Source: Alphaproteobacteria bacterium WMHbin7 (GTDB lineage: Bacteria; Pseudomonadota; Alphaproteobacteria; Rhodospirillales; WMHbin7). Taken from it: 35,419 nucleotides of DNA. A program made the position numbers and the translations under genes. The stretch is from assembly GCA_002753155.1 (NCBI GenBank), contig PDZW01000030.1, positions 1-35,419 of the forward strand, given 5' to 3'. The first letter of the stretch is position 1; each line of letters begins with the position of its first letter. The notes beneath the pieces were generated by a model, which saw only the letters and a list, made by a program, of their open reading frames with translations, did no database searches and was not told where the DNA came from. Below are positions 8,537 through 18,156 of the stretch, piece after piece.

Positions 8537-9996
8537 GCGCCCCCCCGGCTTCGCAACAGGCTGGAATAGAGATCAAGATACTGCCTTGCCGATTGTCCCC
8601 AACTGAAATCGAGCCCGGCATTGGCCGCAGCGATGCGGTTCCACTCCACCTTGTCCTTGAACAGGGCCGACGCCCGCAAGACGGCGCTCGTCAAGGCTTT
8701 AGGGGTGGTTTCCTCAAGGACGAATCCGCTGCCTGCTCCCTTGGGGCCGCCCCTCTCGGTATCGGCCACGGTGTCGATCAGCCCGCCCGTGGCGCCCACG
8801 ATGGGAAGGGTGCCGTATTTCAGGGCATACATCTGGGTGAGACCGCAAGGCTCGGCCCGCGAGGGCATCAGGAAAACGTCGGCGCCCGCCATGATGCGAT
8901 GCGCCAAAGGTTCCGAATAGCCGATATGCAGGGCCATGTGGTGCGAATGATGGTCGGCCAGTTCCTTGAAGCCGGTCTCGAAGGCAGCACTGCCCGAGCC
9001 CAGACCCGCGAACTGGCAGTGGTGGTGCATCAAAAGATCGGGCAGGCAGTGGATGACCAGATCCATGCCCTTATGGTCGTTCAAGCGGCTGATGACGGCC
9101 ATCAGCAGCCGGTCGGGTCGCATGGGCAGGCCCAGTTCGCGCTGAAGCGCCGTCTTGTTGCGCGCCTTGCCCAGCATGTCGCCCGGCTTGTAGCGGTGGG
9201 TCAGATAGGAGTCCTTGGCCGGATTCCAGATGGCATCGTCGATGCCGTTCAGAATGCCCGAAAGATCGGCGGCGCGACCCCTTAGCAGGCCCTCCAGGCC
9301 GCATCCCTGCAGGGGCATTTGAATCTCGCGGGCATAGGTGGGGCTGACCGTCGTGATCTTGTCGGAATACCAGCATCCCGCCTTCAGAAAAGAGATGCTG
9401 GCGTAATATTCCAGCCCGGCCACGCTCATCATTCGTTCGGGCAATTCCAAAAAATCGAGCCAGGAGGGATCGAAGACGCCCTGATAGGCGATGTTGTGGA
9501 TGGTAAAGACTGTGGCTGGGCGCACCCCTCCCCAGGCCGACAGATAGGCCGGAGCCAGGCCGCATTGCCAGTCATGGCCGTGCAAGATATCGGGGCGCCA
9601 TCCGGTCAGGCTTTCGTCCATGCAAAGGCGGGCGGCGGTGAATCCCAGCAGGCCGAAGCGCCTGGGATTGTCGGGCCAATCCGCGCCATCGGGTCCCAGA
9701 TAGGGATTGCCCGGTCGGGCGTAAAGCCTGGGGCAATCGATCAACAGCAGGGGCACCTTGCTGTCGCCCAGGCGCCCCTCGATCAGCCGGGCCGGGCCCG
9801 AGCCCAGATGGTCACCCAGATCCGCCACGATCCTGCGGTGGGTTGCCGCCTCCAGGGCCGCCGGGTAGCCGGGCATGAGAAGGCGCACATCGGCTCCCAG
9901 CCGCTTGAGCGCCAAGGGTAAAGCACCCGCCACGTCAGCCAGCCCCCCGGTCTTGACCAGGGGAAAAACTTCCGAGGCGGCAAGCAGAATACGCAT
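8533..9996 (-). CDS. glgA: Glycogen synthase GlgA (ADP-glucose, GT5)
   Basis: A 487-residue GT5 glycogen synthase that adds glucose from ADP-glucose to alpha-1,4-glucan chains. The N-terminal KTGGL motif (residues 15-19) binds ADP-glucose. The C-terminal Rossmann domain has LLMAVISRLNDHKGMDLV and the catalytic/nucleotide segment MPSRAEPCGLTQMYALKYGTLPIVGATGGLIDTV with its conserved Glu. Full length for the family. It is the first gene of the minus-strand operon glgA-glk-methyltransferase and is divergent from glgC across a 167-nt spacer, so both halves of the glycogen pathway could be controlled from one region. Confidence 0.96.
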   Translation of the reverse strand: MRILLAASEVFPLVKTGGLADVAGALPLALKRLGADVRLLMPGYPAALEAATHRRIVADLGDHLGSGPARLIEGRLGDSKVPLLLIDCPRLYARPGNPYLGPDGADWPDNPRRFGLLGFTAARLCMDESLTGWRPDILHGHDWQCGLAPAYLSAWGGVRPATVFTIHNIAYQGVFDPSWLDFLELPERMMSVAGLEYYASISFLKAGCWYSDKITTVSPTYAREIQMPLQGCGLEGLLRGRAADLSGILNGIDDAIWNPAKDSYLTHRYKPGDMLGKARNKTALQRELGLPMRPDRLLMAVISRLNDHKGMDLVIHCLPDLLMHHHCQFAGLGSGSAAFETGFKELADHHSHHMALHIGYSEPLAHRIMAGADVFLMPSRAEPCGLTQMYALKYGTLPIVGATGGLIDTVADTERGGPKGAGSGFVLEETTPKALTSAVLRASALFKDKVEWNRIAAANAGLDFSWGQSARQYLDLYSSLLRSRGGA

Positions 9997-10163
9997 AGTC
10001 TGGAACCTATCCGATCAAAGTCGTTCGACCAAGTGATTCATAAAAGATTCCTCTAAATCTGGCAAAGCCCGGCTTGTGGCAACGGCCCTGGCATGGCAAT
10101 CTTAACGAAACAAACGGGGAAACGCCCGGATCATCGGAGGGGGAATCAGGAGGAGCCTACGGC

Positions 10164-11450
10164 ATGCCCTTTTCGTCGAATTCCATACATCCGGCCAGCC
10201 GCGACATCACCCGTCTCGTCAACAGTACCATGGCCCTGGTCCTGGCTGGGGGGCGCGGCTCGCGCCTGAAAAGCCTGACCGACTGGCGGGCCAAGCCGGC
10301 TGTTCCTTTTGCGGGCAAATTCCGCATCATCGATTTTACCCTGTCCAACTGCATCAATTCCGGCATTCGCAAGGTGGGCGTGCTGACGCAATACAAGGCG
10401 CACAGCCTGATCCAGCATGTTCAGCGCGGCTGGAGTTTCCTGCGCGCCGAAATCAACGAGTTCATCGAGATCATGCCTGCCCAGCAGCGCATGAGCGAGG
10501 AGAACTGGTACAAGGGCACGGCCGATGCCGTTTACCAGAATCTCGACATCCTGCGTTCCTACGCCCCCGAATATCTGATCATTCTGGCTGGAGATCACAT
10601 CTACAAGATGGATTACAGCAAGATGGTTCTTGAGCATGTGATGCGCGGCGCAGACTGTACGGTGGGCTGTTTCGAAATGCCGCTGGAGGGGGCCAGCGCC
10701 TTTGGCATCATGCAGATCGACGAGCATAAGAACGTCGTCAGCTTCAAGGAGAAGCCCGAGAATCCCGAGCCCATGCCAGGCAAGCCCGACCGCTGTCTGG
10801 TCAGCATGGGCATTTATGTCTTCAATACGCGCTTCCTGCTCGATCTTTTGGAATCCGATTCCGAGAATCCCGAATCGGCGCATGATTTCGGCAAGAACAT
10901 CATTCCCGATCTGATCGGCAAGGCCAAGGTAGTGGCTCATTTCTTCCGCGATTCCTGCGTCATTGATGCGGTGCGCGAGCCCTATTGGCGCGATGTGGGA
11001 ACGCTGGATGCTTATTGGGATGCCAATATCGACCTGACCACGGTGACGCCAGCACTCAATCTCTACGACACGAGTTGGCCGATCTGGACCTATCAGGCCC
11101 AACTGCCCTCGGCGAAATTCGTCTTCGATTCGGAAGACCGGCGTGGCATGGCCGTCGATGCCCTGGTTTCGGGCGGCTGTATCATCTCGGGCGCCACGGT
11201 GCGACGCTCGCTTCTGTTCTCTAATGTGCGGGTCAATTCCTACGCCAATATCGAGGATGCCGTCATTTTGCCCGATTGCGACATTGGCCGTAATTCCGTG
11301 CTGAAGAAGGTGATTTTGGATCGTGGTTGCCAGATACCGCCCGGGCTGGTCGTCGGCGAGGATCCCGAGTTGGATGCCGAGCGCTTCTTGCGCACCGAGG
11401 GTGGGGTTACCTTGGTCACCCGCGACATGCTGAAGGAACTTGAGCTTTAA
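10164..11450 (+). CDS. glgC: Glucose-1-phosphate adenylyltransferase GlgC
   Basis: A 428-residue ADP-glucose pyrophosphorylase making ADP-glucose from glucose 1-phosphate and ATP, the committed step of bacterial glycogen synthesis. It shows [19 protein letters not shown], the catalytic segment [21 protein letters not shown], the GTADAVYQN motif, EKP in [10 protein letters not shown] (Lys contacting the sugar phosphate), and a C-terminal left-handed beta-helix with hexapeptide repeats from about residue 310. I use the ATG at 10164, preceded by CAGGAGGAG at 10148-10156; the open frame extends 30 codons further but that part does not look like GlgC. Its stop overlaps the convergent modC stop. 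Confidence 0.96.
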   Translation: MPFSSNSIHPASRDITRLVNSTMALVLAGGRGSRLKSLTDWRAKPAVPFAGKFRIIDFTLSNCINSGIRKVGVLTQYKAHSLIQHVQRGWSFLRAEINEFIEIMPAQQRMSEENWYKGTADAVYQNLDILRSYAPEYLIILAGDHIYKMDYSKMVLEHVMRGADCTVGCFEMPLEGASAFGIMQIDEHKNVVSFKEKPENPEPMPGKPDRCLVSMGIYVFNTRFLLDLLESDSENPESAHDFGKNIIPDLIGKAKVVAHFFRDSCVIDAVREPYWRDVGTLDAYWDANIDLTTVTPALNLYDTSWPIWTYQAQLPSAKFVFDSEDRRGMAVDALVSGGCIISGATVRRSLLFSNVRVNSYANIEDAVILPDCDIGRNSVLKKVILDRGCQIPPGLVVGEDPELDAERFLRTEGGVTLVTRDMLKELEL

Positions 11451-12565
11451 GCGATCTCCGCCAGATCCGATCTGGCGATCGACATCGCCTTGATCATGGC
11501 ATAGACCCGAGAGCCGGGCCTAAGGCCCAACTGGGCCACGGAAAAGCGCGTGACCTGCGACCACAAGGGTGATCCTTCGCCGTTTTCCCCGGTCTTCAGC
11601 AGCACATCGGCCAGATGGCTTTCCGACTGGGAAATCTCGGCGACCATGCAGGGCAGGATATTCTGAATGCTGATGTCCCAGGGCGGCGTCAGCGCCAGTC
11701 CCACGTCGCGGGCATGGATGCGCAGGCGGACCTGGCTTCCCTTAGGGGCATCGACGCGCCCCACCTTCAAACGTGTGCTGTCCTTCAAGCTGAGATGCGT
11801 CAGTTGGTAGGCTTCGTCATGACCCTCGATCACGGCATGCATCACCGAACCCGCGTCATAGCGCCCGGTCAACGGCTTTAAGCGGATGTCCGACAGCACC
11901 TCCTCAAGTGGGCCCGAGGCAGCCACCCGGCCCTGCTCCAGCAGAACCAGGGTATCGGCCAGACGCAAAACCTCGTCCATGGCGTGGCTGACATAGATGA
12001 CGGGAATTTTGACTTCGCGGGCCAGCTTGGCGATGAAGGGCAGCAACTCGTTCTTGCGCAGTGCGTCGAGAGCCGAGAAGGGCTCGTCCAGCAGCAAAAC
12101 CTGAGGATCGCGGGCGAGCGCCCGGGCAACGGCGACCCTTTGTTGTTGGCCGCCCGAAAGCGCCGAGGGACGTCGATCTTGCGCCTCATTCATCAGGCCC
12201 ATGCGTGATAGAAGATCGGCAGCGCGTTTTCCTCGTTCCGATTGGGGCAAATGTCCCATGGCCGCCATGACGTTGCTCAGGGCCGTCATGTGAGGGAATA
12301 GTGCATAGTTCTGAAAGACCAGGCCTACCTGACGCTGCTGCGGCTTAAGAAATATGCTCCGTGCGCTGTCCTGCCAACAGGCATCTGCGCAGGAGACGCG
12401 CCCCTCCTCAGGTTGGTAAAGTCCGGCAATAGCGCGCAGAACAGTGGATTTGCCACTGCCAGAAGGGCCAAAAAGCGCCAGCACCTCACCCGGCGGGCAA
12501 GCAAAATCCAGCTTCAGGGGAATAGGCCCTGTCTGGTGAAGCGAGACTTTCAATTCTCCCGGCAT
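11447..12565 (-). CDS. modC: Molybdate ABC transporter ATP-binding protein ModC
   Basis: A 372-residue ATPase of the molybdate importer. It has Walker [10 protein letters not shown], the ABC signature [16 protein letters not shown], Walker B LLLDEP, and the switch His in [10 protein letters not shown]-terminal TOBE/molybdate-binding-type domain occupies about residues 285-372 ([26 protein letters not shown]). The start is the ATG at 12565, one nucleotide after the modB stop (TGACATG), not the longer open frame that overlaps modB. The stop shares bases with the convergent glgC stop, leaving no room for a classical terminator between them. Order modA-modB-modC. Confidence 0.93.
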   Translation of the reverse strand: MPGELKVSLHQTGPIPLKLDFACPPGEVLALFGPSGSGKSTVLRAIAGLYQPEEGRVSCADACWQDSARSIFLKPQQRQVGLVFQNYALFPHMTALSNVMAAMGHLPQSERGKRAADLLSRMGLMNEAQDRRPSALSGGQQQRVAVARALARDPQVLLLDEPFSALDALRKNELLPFIAKLAREVKIPVIYVSHAMDEVLRLADTLVLLEQGRVAASGPLEEVLSDIRLKPLTGRYDAGSVMHAVIEGHDEAYQLTHLSLKDSTRLKVGRVDAPKGSQVRLRIHARDVGLALTPPWDISIQNILPCMVAEISQSESHLADVLLKTGENGEGSPLWSQVTRFSVAQLGLRPGSRVYAMIKAMSIARSDLAEIA

Positions 12566-12566
12566 G

Positions 12567-13229
12567 TCAGCGGCCCTGCCGACGGTTGGTAAGGGCATAG
12601 CTGATGCCGATTGTGGCGAAGGACAAGGCCAGCAGCAGGGCAGCCATGGTGCCTGCGGCGCCGTCGTCGAAGGCCTGGACGCGGTCGTAGATGGCAACGG
12701 CAATGGTTTTTGTCTCGCCGGGGATACTGCCGCCCACCATCAGCACCACGCCGAATTCGCCCAATGTGTGCGTGAAGCTTAGGACCATGGCGGTCAGAAT
12801 GCCCGGCCAGGCCAGGGGCAGGTCGATGTGAATCAACATGCGCCAGCGCGACATGCCGCAACAGGCGGCGGCTTCGCGCACTTCCGAAGGAATGGCCTCG
12901 AAGGCGCGTTGCATGGGCTGAATGGCAAAAGGCAGATTAACCAGAACCGATGCCACGACCAGGCCTGAGAAAGAAAAAACCAGGCCTTGACCGAACAGGC
13001 TTTCAAAAACTTGTCCGAGCGGGGAGTGTGCTCCCAAGGTGACAAGCAGATAATATCCCAGCACTGTCGGAGGCAGAACAAGAGGCAAGGCCAGCATCGC
13101 CTCGGCCAGCGCCTTGCCTCTGAATCGGCCCCAAGCCAGCCACTGTCCGACGACGATCCCCAGGGGAAGCAGAATGGCGATAGTCCATAGGCCCAGGGTC
13201 AGCGACAGGCGAAGCGCTGTCCAATCCAT
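12567..13229 (-). CDS. modB: Molybdate ABC transporter permease ModB
   Basis: A 220-residue inner-membrane permease with about five helices, beginning MDWTALRLSLTLGLWTIAILLP. It has the ModB hallmarks PLVLPPTVLGYYLLV (residues 51-65) and the ATPase-contact loop EAAACCGMSRWRMLIHIDLPLAWPG (EAA motif, about 138-162). ModB dimerises and forms the pore that receives molybdate from ModA. It lies 3 nt after modA and 1 nt before modC, a tightly coupled operon. Confidence 0.95.
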   Translation of the reverse strand: MDWTALRLSLTLGLWTIAILLPLGIVVGQWLAWGRFRGKALAEAMLALPLVLPPTVLGYYLLVTLGAHSPLGQVFESLFGQGLVFSFSGLVVASVLVNLPFAIQPMQRAFEAIPSEVREAAACCGMSRWRMLIHIDLPLAWPGILTAMVLSFTHTLGEFGVVLMVGGSIPGETKTIAVAIYDRVQAFDDGAAGTMAALLLALSFATIGISYALTNRRQGR

Positions 13230-13232
13230 TGG

Positions 13233-14009
13233 CTATTTCTCTTCCGGCAGCACGAAACCGTACCTCTTGAATGTGGCCCGAGCATCGGGCGTCTGGACAA
13301 AACTATAGAAGGCCTTGGCCGTCTCTCCAGCTTTTTTTGTTAGCACCATACGCTGACGCAAAGGATTGTGTCCTTCGGCGGGGATCAAATCATATTTTCC
13401 CAGTGCTGACACTTTGGGCGACAAAGCCAGGGAATAGGCAATGATGCCGCCCTGGGCGGAACCGGATGTGGCGAACTGCGCCGCCTGGGAGACATTCTCG
13501 CCCAGAACCAGCTTGTCCTTGATCTTATCCCATAGCCCGGCAGCTTTTAACGCACCTTGGGCGGCGCGGCCATAGGGGGCGTGTTCCGGGTTGGCGATGG
13601 CGAATTTCTTGACGCTTCCCGCTTCCAGGGCGGCCGCCAAATCCTTCAGTGAACCATCGACCTTTAGCGGAGAGCCTGGCGGCACGATCAGTACGATGCG
13701 GCCCACCGCGTAAAGGGCGCCTTCGTCTCTGGTCAGGCCCTCCTTAGCAAGATCGAGGACATAGCTCTCGTCAGCCGACAGGTACATCTCGAAAGGCCCC
13801 CCCTCTCTGATCTGCCGGTGAAAGTTGCCGGACGAACCGAAGGACAGCCTTACAGTTCGCCCCGTCTCTTGGGTAAAGCGTTCGGCGATCTCGGTCAGGG
13901 CGAATTGCAGGTCAGCAGCGGCGGCGATGACGGGCGGCTCTTCTGCCCGAACCTGGGTGGGGCTGGATAGGCACATGGCGGCGGCAAAGACGGAAAGCAG
14001 GCGGCGCAT
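13233..14009 (-). CDS. modA: Periplasmic molybdate-binding protein ModA
   Basis: A 258-residue solute-binding protein. A signal peptide (MRRLLSVFAAAMCLSSPTQVRA) ends in a likely AxA-type cleavage site before EEPP. The mature protein shows VIAAAADLQFALTEIAERF, SFGSSGNFHRQI with oxyanion-contacting serines, and IANPEHAPYGRAAQGAL (about 155-171), all typical of the ModA family. I start at 14009 because the signal peptide begins there and AGAGGA lies just upstream; the longer frame adds 25 non-signal residues. First gene of modABC. The nearby SoeA molybdoenzyme needs molybdenum cofactor, which gives the transporter a plausible local customer. Confidence 0.92.
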   Translation of the reverse strand: MRRLLSVFAAAMCLSSPTQVRAEEPPVIAAAADLQFALTEIAERFTQETGRTVRLSFGSSGNFHRQIREGGPFEMYLSADESYVLDLAKEGLTRDEGALYAVGRIVLIVPPGSPLKVDGSLKDLAAALEAGSVKKFAIANPEHAPYGRAAQGALKAAGLWDKIKDKLVLGENVSQAAQFATSGSAQGGIIAYSLALSPKVSALGKYDLIPAEGHNPLRQRMVLTKKAGETAKAFYSFVQTPDARATFKRYGFVLPEEK

Positions 14010-14055
14010 GGGAATCCTCTTGGCTGTTTGCTGATGCACATCCAGATACAGCGAC

Positions 14056-14079
14056 CTATATCCGGGTGAATATTGCGAT
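14056..14079 (-). promoter_or_regulatory. Candidate ModE-type operator upstream of modA
   Basis: Read on the plus strand, CTATAT (14056-14061), 8 nt, then ATATTGCGAT (14070-14079). This resembles the E. coli ModE site (ATCGCTATATA, 6-7 nt, TATATAACGAT) in order and spacing; read on the other strand, ATCGCAATAT matches one half in 9 of 10 bases. It lies 47-70 nt before the modA start, where a molybdate-responsive repressor would act. The other half is poor and no modE gene is in the window, so this is only a candidate. Confidence 0.42.
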
Positions 14080-14236
14080 GTCAATAACCTTTGGCCCGGG
14101 AATTATGTTACGAGTCGTCCCTGAAGCAGTGCTTCGCAAAGCAGGGCAGTGGAAAAAGCCCGGCAATCCCAGAAGCAACGGCTTGGCTGGTCAAGCCCGG
14201 AAAAGTGTGGTAGGAAGCCCCGAATTCCGCCGATCT

Positions 14237-14258
14237 CTCAAGGCTGAGACCCCTTGAG
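14237..14258. promoter_or_regulatory. Hairpin in the acpP upstream region
   Basis: CTCAAGG (14237-14243) and CCTTGAG (14252-14258) form a 7-bp inverted repeat with an 8-nt loop, 50 nt before acpP. A TTGACG hexamer follows at 14261-14266, without a convincing -10 box at standard spacing. It may be a leader element or chance; no known regulator motif is recognised. Confidence 0.25.
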
Positions 14259-14307
14259 GCGTTGACGGTTCACCAAGGAAATCAACAAGCTAACTGAGGT
14301 TGAAGTC

Positions 14308-14544
14308 ATGAGCGATATCGCCGAGCGCGTTAAAAAGATCGTCGTCGAGCACCTGGGCGTCGAAGAAGCCAAGGTTACCGAGGGTGCGAGCTTCATCGAC
14401 GATCTGGGCGCCGACAGCCTGGATACGGTCGAGTTGGTCATGGCCTTCGAGGAAGAGTTCGGCTGCGAAATCCCCGACGATGCCGCCGAGAAGATCCTGA
14501 CCGTCAAGGACGCGATCGACTTCATTCAGAAGAACGCCAAGTAA
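14308..14544 (+). CDS. acpP: Acyl carrier protein AcpP
   Basis: A 78-residue acidic acyl carrier protein, the carrier of growing fatty acids. The phosphopantetheine serine is S37 in the invariant [18 protein letters not shown] motif. The length and the four-helix pattern are typical. GAGGT precedes the ATG by about 10 nt. It lies directly upstream of fabF and mltG, the usual alphaproteobacterial order, although fabG is not next to it here; modABC is, divergently. A short hairpin with a T-tract overlaps its stop codon and may set acpP expression above that of fabF. Confidence 0.97.
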   Translation: MSDIAERVKKIVVEHLGVEEAKVTEGASFIDDLGADSLDTVELVMAFEEEFGCEIPDDAAEKILTVKDAIDFIQKNAK

Positions 14545-14555
14545 GGCGTTTTTTC
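14533..14555 (+). terminator. Short intrinsic terminator or attenuator between acpP and fabF
   Basis: AACGCC (14533-14538) and GGCGTT (14545-14550) form a 6-bp stem whose 6-nt loop contains the acpP stop codon, followed by a T-tract to 14554. The stem can extend by A-T and G-T pairs through the T-tract. It is positioned to let only part of the transcription continue into fabF. Confidence 0.5.
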
Positions 14556-14582
14556 TAAGGGCTTGTGCAGGGACGGATCGCC

Positions 14583-15842
14583 ATGCGACGTGTCGTCGTC
14601 ACGGGAATGGGAATGGTGTCGCCACTGGCTTGCGGCGTCGAGGCCACTTGGTCGCGATTGCTTGAAGGCCAGTCGGGCATCAAGGTAATCGATCGCTTTG
14701 ATGTTTCCGATCTGGCCGCCAGGGTCGGTGGGCTTCTTCCCGCGGGCAAGGACGATCCTGTCTTGTTCGACGCCGACCGATTCGTGCCGCCCAAAGACCA
14801 GCGCAAGATGGATGATTTCATCATCTATGCCATGGCGGCGGGGCAGATGGCGGTCGAGGATTCCGGTGTTGCCGGCCTGTCCGACGAAGGCAAGGAACGC
14901 ACCGGCGTTATGGTGGGTTCCGGCATCGGCGGCCTGGGCACCATCCAGGATGCGGCGGTCGTCCTGAAAGAGCAGGGGCCAAGGCGCATTTCGCCCTTCT
15001 TCATTCCCTCCAGTCTGGTCAATCTGGCTTCGGGCCATCTGTCGATCAAATACGGCTTCAAGGGACCCAACCATTCCGCCGTGACCGCCTGTGCTACGGG
15101 TGCTCATGCCATCGGCGACGCGGCCCGCCTGATTATCTTCGGCGATGCCGACGTCATGGTGGCGGGCGGTACCGAGGCGGCCATCTGCCGCTTGGGGATC
15201 GCTGGTTTTGCTGCTGCCAGAGCTTTGTGTACCAGCTTCAACGACCGTCCCACCGAGGCCTCGCGGCCCTGGAGCAAGGATCGGGACGGCTTCGTCATGG
15301 GCGAGGGGTCCGGCGTTGTGGTTCTGGAAGAGCTGGAACATGCCAGGAAGCGTGGCGCCAAGATTTATGCCGAAGTGGTGGGCTATGGCCTGTCGGGCGA
15401 CGCCTATCACATCACCGCCCCTTCCGAGTCGGGGGACGGGGCCTATCGCTGCATGAAGGCCGCCATGGCAAGGGCGGGCATGAACCCCGAAGATATCGAC
15501 TACGTCAATGCGCATGGCACATCGACCATGGCCGATACCATCGAGCATGGTGCGGTCAAGCGCGCCTTCGGCAATGCGGCTGGCAATATCTCGATGTCCT
15601 CCACCAAGTCGGCCATTGGCCATCTGCTGGGGGCGGCGGGTGCGGTCGAAGCCATCTTCTCGATCCTGTCCATTCGCGATCAGATCGTGCCCCCCACCTT
15701 GAATTTGCACGATCCCGACGAGGGCTGTGATCTGGATCTGGTTCCCCTGACCGCCAAGAAGCGCAAGGTGCGGGCGGCTCTTAGCAACTCCTTCGGTTTC
15801 GGCGGCACCAATGCCGCCCTAATCTTCAAAGCCGCTCCCTGA
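14583..15842 (+). CDS. fabF: 3-oxoacyl-[acyl-carrier-protein] synthase II (FabF)
   Basis: A 419-residue condensing enzyme that extends acyl-ACP with malonyl-ACP. The Cys-His-His triad is visible: C170 in VTACATGAHAIGDA, H311 in NAHGTSTMADT and H347 in STKSAIGHLLGAAGA, with the conserved Lys of that segment. The C-terminal SNSFGFGGTNAALIF is typical. I take the ATG at 14583 (MRRVVVTGMGMVSP), the usual family N-terminus; a GTG at 14565 would add six residues. Full length and intact. It is followed 10 nt later by mltG. Confidence 0.96.
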   Translation: MRRVVVTGMGMVSPLACGVEATWSRLLEGQSGIKVIDRFDVSDLAARVGGLLPAGKDDPVLFDADRFVPPKDQRKMDDFIIYAMAAGQMAVEDSGVAGLSDEGKERTGVMVGSGIGGLGTIQDAAVVLKEQGPRRISPFFIPSSLVNLASGHLSIKYGFKGPNHSAVTACATGAHAIGDAARLIIFGDADVMVAGGTEAAICRLGIAGFAAARALCTSFNDRPTEASRPWSKDRDGFVMGEGSGVVVLEELEHARKRGAKIYAEVVGYGLSGDAYHITAPSESGDGAYRCMKAAMARAGMNPEDIDYVNAHGTSTMADTIEHGAVKRAFGNAAGNISMSSTKSAIGHLLGAAGAVEAIFSILSIRDQIVPPTLNLHDPDEGCDLDLVPLTAKKRKVRAALSNSFGFGGTNAALIFKAAP

Positions 15843-15852
15843 TCTTTTCAAG

Positions 15853-16830
15853 ATGAAACGTTTGATCCGTATCGCCGCCACCCTGACCGGGGCGGCGGCG
15901 TTGCTGCTGCTGGGGCTGTGGTGGAGTGTCGATCGATTCATGGCCTCACCCCTTCCCTTGAAGATGCCGGTGACGCTTGTCATTTCCAAGGGAGCCGGGC
16001 TTTCGGGAATCGCCAAAGACCTGCGCGCGGCCGATGTGATCGCCAGCCCCCTGTTTTTCCGTCTGGGCGCCATGATGGCGGGAAAGACCAAGCTGCTGAA
16101 GGCCGGAGAGTATGCCTTTCAACCAGGCATGTCCCATCAGGCCGCTTTGGAGAAGATGGTTCAGGGCGACGTGGTCGTGCATCAGTTTACGCTGGTGGAA
16201 GGGCGCACGGTGCGCCAGGTGCAAGACGAATTGCGCTTCGAAAAAGCGCTGGAGGGTGACGTCGGGCCGCTGCTCCCCGAGGGCAGTCTGCTGCCGGAAA
16301 CCTACAATTTCATCCTGGGCGAGACGCGGGGGCAGTTGTTGCAGCGCATGCGCCGGTCGATGGAGACGGCGCTGGCCGAGGCTTGGGCGGGCCGGGCCGA
16401 GGGGCTGACCCTGGCCTCGCCCCACGAGCTTCTGATTCTGGCCAGCATCATCGAGCGTGAAACCGGCTTGGCTGCGGAGCGACCGCACGTCTCCGCCGTC
16501 TTTCACAATCGCCTGAAGAAAGGGATGCGTTTGCAATCCGATCCCACGGTGATCTATGCGCTCTCGGACGGGCTGGGTGTGCTGGAGCGCCCGTTGAGCC
16601 GGGCCGATCTCGAACGCCCGACGCCTTTCAATACCTATGTCATCGATCGCCTGCCGCCCGACCCCATCGCCAATCCGGGGCGGGCCAGCCTGCAGGCGGC
16701 GGCGCGTCCAGCCCCTTCGGACGATCTGTATTTCGTGGCCGACGGTACGGGCGGCCACGCCTTCGCCCCCACGCTGGAGGCGCATAACCGCAATGTCGCC
16801 AACTGGCGCCGGATCGAGAAAGAGCGCTAA
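15853..16830 (+). CDS. mltG: Endolytic murein transglycosylase MltG (YceG-like)
   Basis: A 325-residue inner-membrane lytic transglycosylase that cuts nascent glycan strands and helps set their length. There is one N-terminal membrane helix (residues 5-25), a LysM-like region (about 35-110), then the YceG catalytic domain. The catalytic Glu is E201 in [10 protein letters not shown], followed by the family signatures [22 protein letters not shown] and [21 protein letters not shown]. It is the third gene of acpP-fabF-mltG. Its stop overlaps the convergent GH4 stop. Confidence 0.94.
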   Translation: MKRLIRIAATLTGAAALLLLGLWWSVDRFMASPLPLKMPVTLVISKGAGLSGIAKDLRAADVIASPLFFRLGAMMAGKTKLLKAGEYAFQPGMSHQAALEKMVQGDVVVHQFTLVEGRTVRQVQDELRFEKALEGDVGPLLPEGSLLPETYNFILGETRGQLLQRMRRSMETALAEAWAGRAEGLTLASPHELLILASIIERETGLAAERPHVSAVFHNRLKKGMRLQSDPTVIYALSDGLGVLERPLSRADLERPTPFNTYVIDRLPPDPIANPGRASLQAAARPAPSDDLYFVADGTGGHAFAPTLEAHNRNVANWRRIEKER

Positions 16831-18110
16831 ACGCACTTCCTGATATAGGGCTTGTTGGCTTCCCACAATTCGTCGAGAATTTTATGGGCGGCCCCGGTCG
16901 AGTTGACGACCGGATCGATCAGCAAGGCTTCCAGCGCCAGTTCCTTCGAGGCATGCACGGCGGCTTCGACGGTCAGTTGCTGAACGCTGGCTTGCATGCT
17001 CATCAGTTTGGCGATGGGGTCGGGAAGCGGCCCCAGCGAGACGGGATGCACGCCTGCGGCATCGACCACCAGGGGCACTTCAACGGCCAGGTCGGCGGGC
17101 AGGTTGGGAATGACCCCCCGGTTATAGACGATGCCCGATTCGATCATGCGCTTTTCATTGTGCAGCATGCTTTCGATGATGGTGACGCCGCGTTCGCCCG
17201 ACAGCGTGTTCCATTCGTCGGGTGGGGGCTGGGTGCCCGCCACCACACCGTCGATGATGCCTTGCAGCTTGATGCGCCAAGCATCCTCGCCGTCGAAATC
17301 AAAGCCCTTCTCGCCGCCCTCATAGCCATAGGGGATATACTCGCCCATATGGTCGTCGCTGCAGGTCAGCCAATGGCCGAAGGCGCGCATCATGCGCCGC
17401 GTTAGCGGCTGCAGGCTGGGGTCGTAGGTCTTATCCTTTTCAAGCAGCAGCGGATACATGTCCTTGCCGCTAGCGCGGTCGCGGATTTGCATCACGCACT
17501 GGAAATGATTGAGCCCGGCGGCCCAAAGATCCAAGGATTCCGGCGGCTCGATTCCCATGATGGTGCCCACATACCAGCGGGCCAGGAAGATGCCGTGGCA
17601 CAGCCCCAGACTGCGGATGGGGCTGTATTTGCCAAGGGCCAGGACGATGCGGCTTTCCGGATTGGAATAATTGATGAAATGGGCGTTGGGGCACAGCTCT
17701 TCCATGTCGCGCACGAAATCGAAGATGAGCGGCAGGGTGCGCAGCGTGAAGAACAGCCCGCCCGGTCCTCCGTTTTCGCCCAAAGTGTGGCGGATGCCGT
17801 ATTTCTTGGGCACCTCGAAATCGAGGCGCCACAGTCGGGTGCGGTCAATCGCTACCGAATTCAGCACGAAGTCGGCGCCGGGCAGGGCGGCCCTGCGATC
17901 CGTCGTGCGCTCGATGTGGATTCCGGCACCGCGTTGCTTGTTCATGAACTGGGCCAGCCCGTACATGCGTTCCAGCGTTTCGGGGTTGGTGTCGACCAGG
18001 GTCAGCGTACAGCCAGCAAGCTTCTTGCTGGCGAACATATCGCGGAACATATGGACGCCGAACGAGGCGCTGCCAGCGCCAATGAAAACGATCTTGGCCG
18101 TGTTGGTCAT
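16827..18110 (-). CDS. Glycoside hydrolase family 4 (alpha-glucosidase/galactosidase type)
   Basis: A 427-residue GH4 enzyme. This family cleaves glycosides by an NAD-dependent redox mechanism with a divalent metal. The NAD-binding motif is [12 protein letters not shown] near the N-terminus; [16 protein letters not shown] and SLGLCHGIF (Cys-His segment) match the metal and sugar site of the MelA-like branch. The start at 18110 is set by GAGGAG just upstream; the open frame continues 77 codons into usg but that part is a shadow. The substrate cannot be read from sequence; there is no transporter or regulator beside it. Stop codon overlaps that of mltG. It lies 46 nt after usg and may share its transcript. 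Confidence 0.85.
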   Translation of the reverse strand: MTNTAKIVFIGAGSASFGVHMFRDMFASKKLAGCTLTLVDTNPETLERMYGLAQFMNKQRGAGIHIERTTDRRAALPGADFVLNSVAIDRTRLWRLDFEVPKKYGIRHTLGENGGPGGLFFTLRTLPLIFDFVRDMEELCPNAHFINYSNPESRIVLALGKYSPIRSLGLCHGIFLARWYVGTIMGIEPPESLDLWAAGLNHFQCVMQIRDRASGKDMYPLLLEKDKTYDPSLQPLTRRMMRAFGHWLTCSDDHMGEYIPYGYEGGEKGFDFDGEDAWRIKLQGIIDGVVAGTQPPPDEWNTLSGERGVTIIESMLHNEKRMIESGIVYNRGVIPNLPADLAVEVPLVVDAAGVHPVSLGPLPDPIAKLMSMQASVQQLTVEAAVHASKELALEALLIDPVVNSTGAAHKILDELWEANKPYIRKCV

Positions 18111-18156
18111 GGGACTCCTCGAGTCTGTTCCCGAGGATTTTAGCAAATTCTGACCC

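Noticed and set aside
14010-14307. Possible molybdenum-cofactor riboswitch between modA and acpP.
   Set aside because: Only short stems are visible, the region upstream of modA is short, and the Moco motif pattern was not recognisable; a protein operator fits better.
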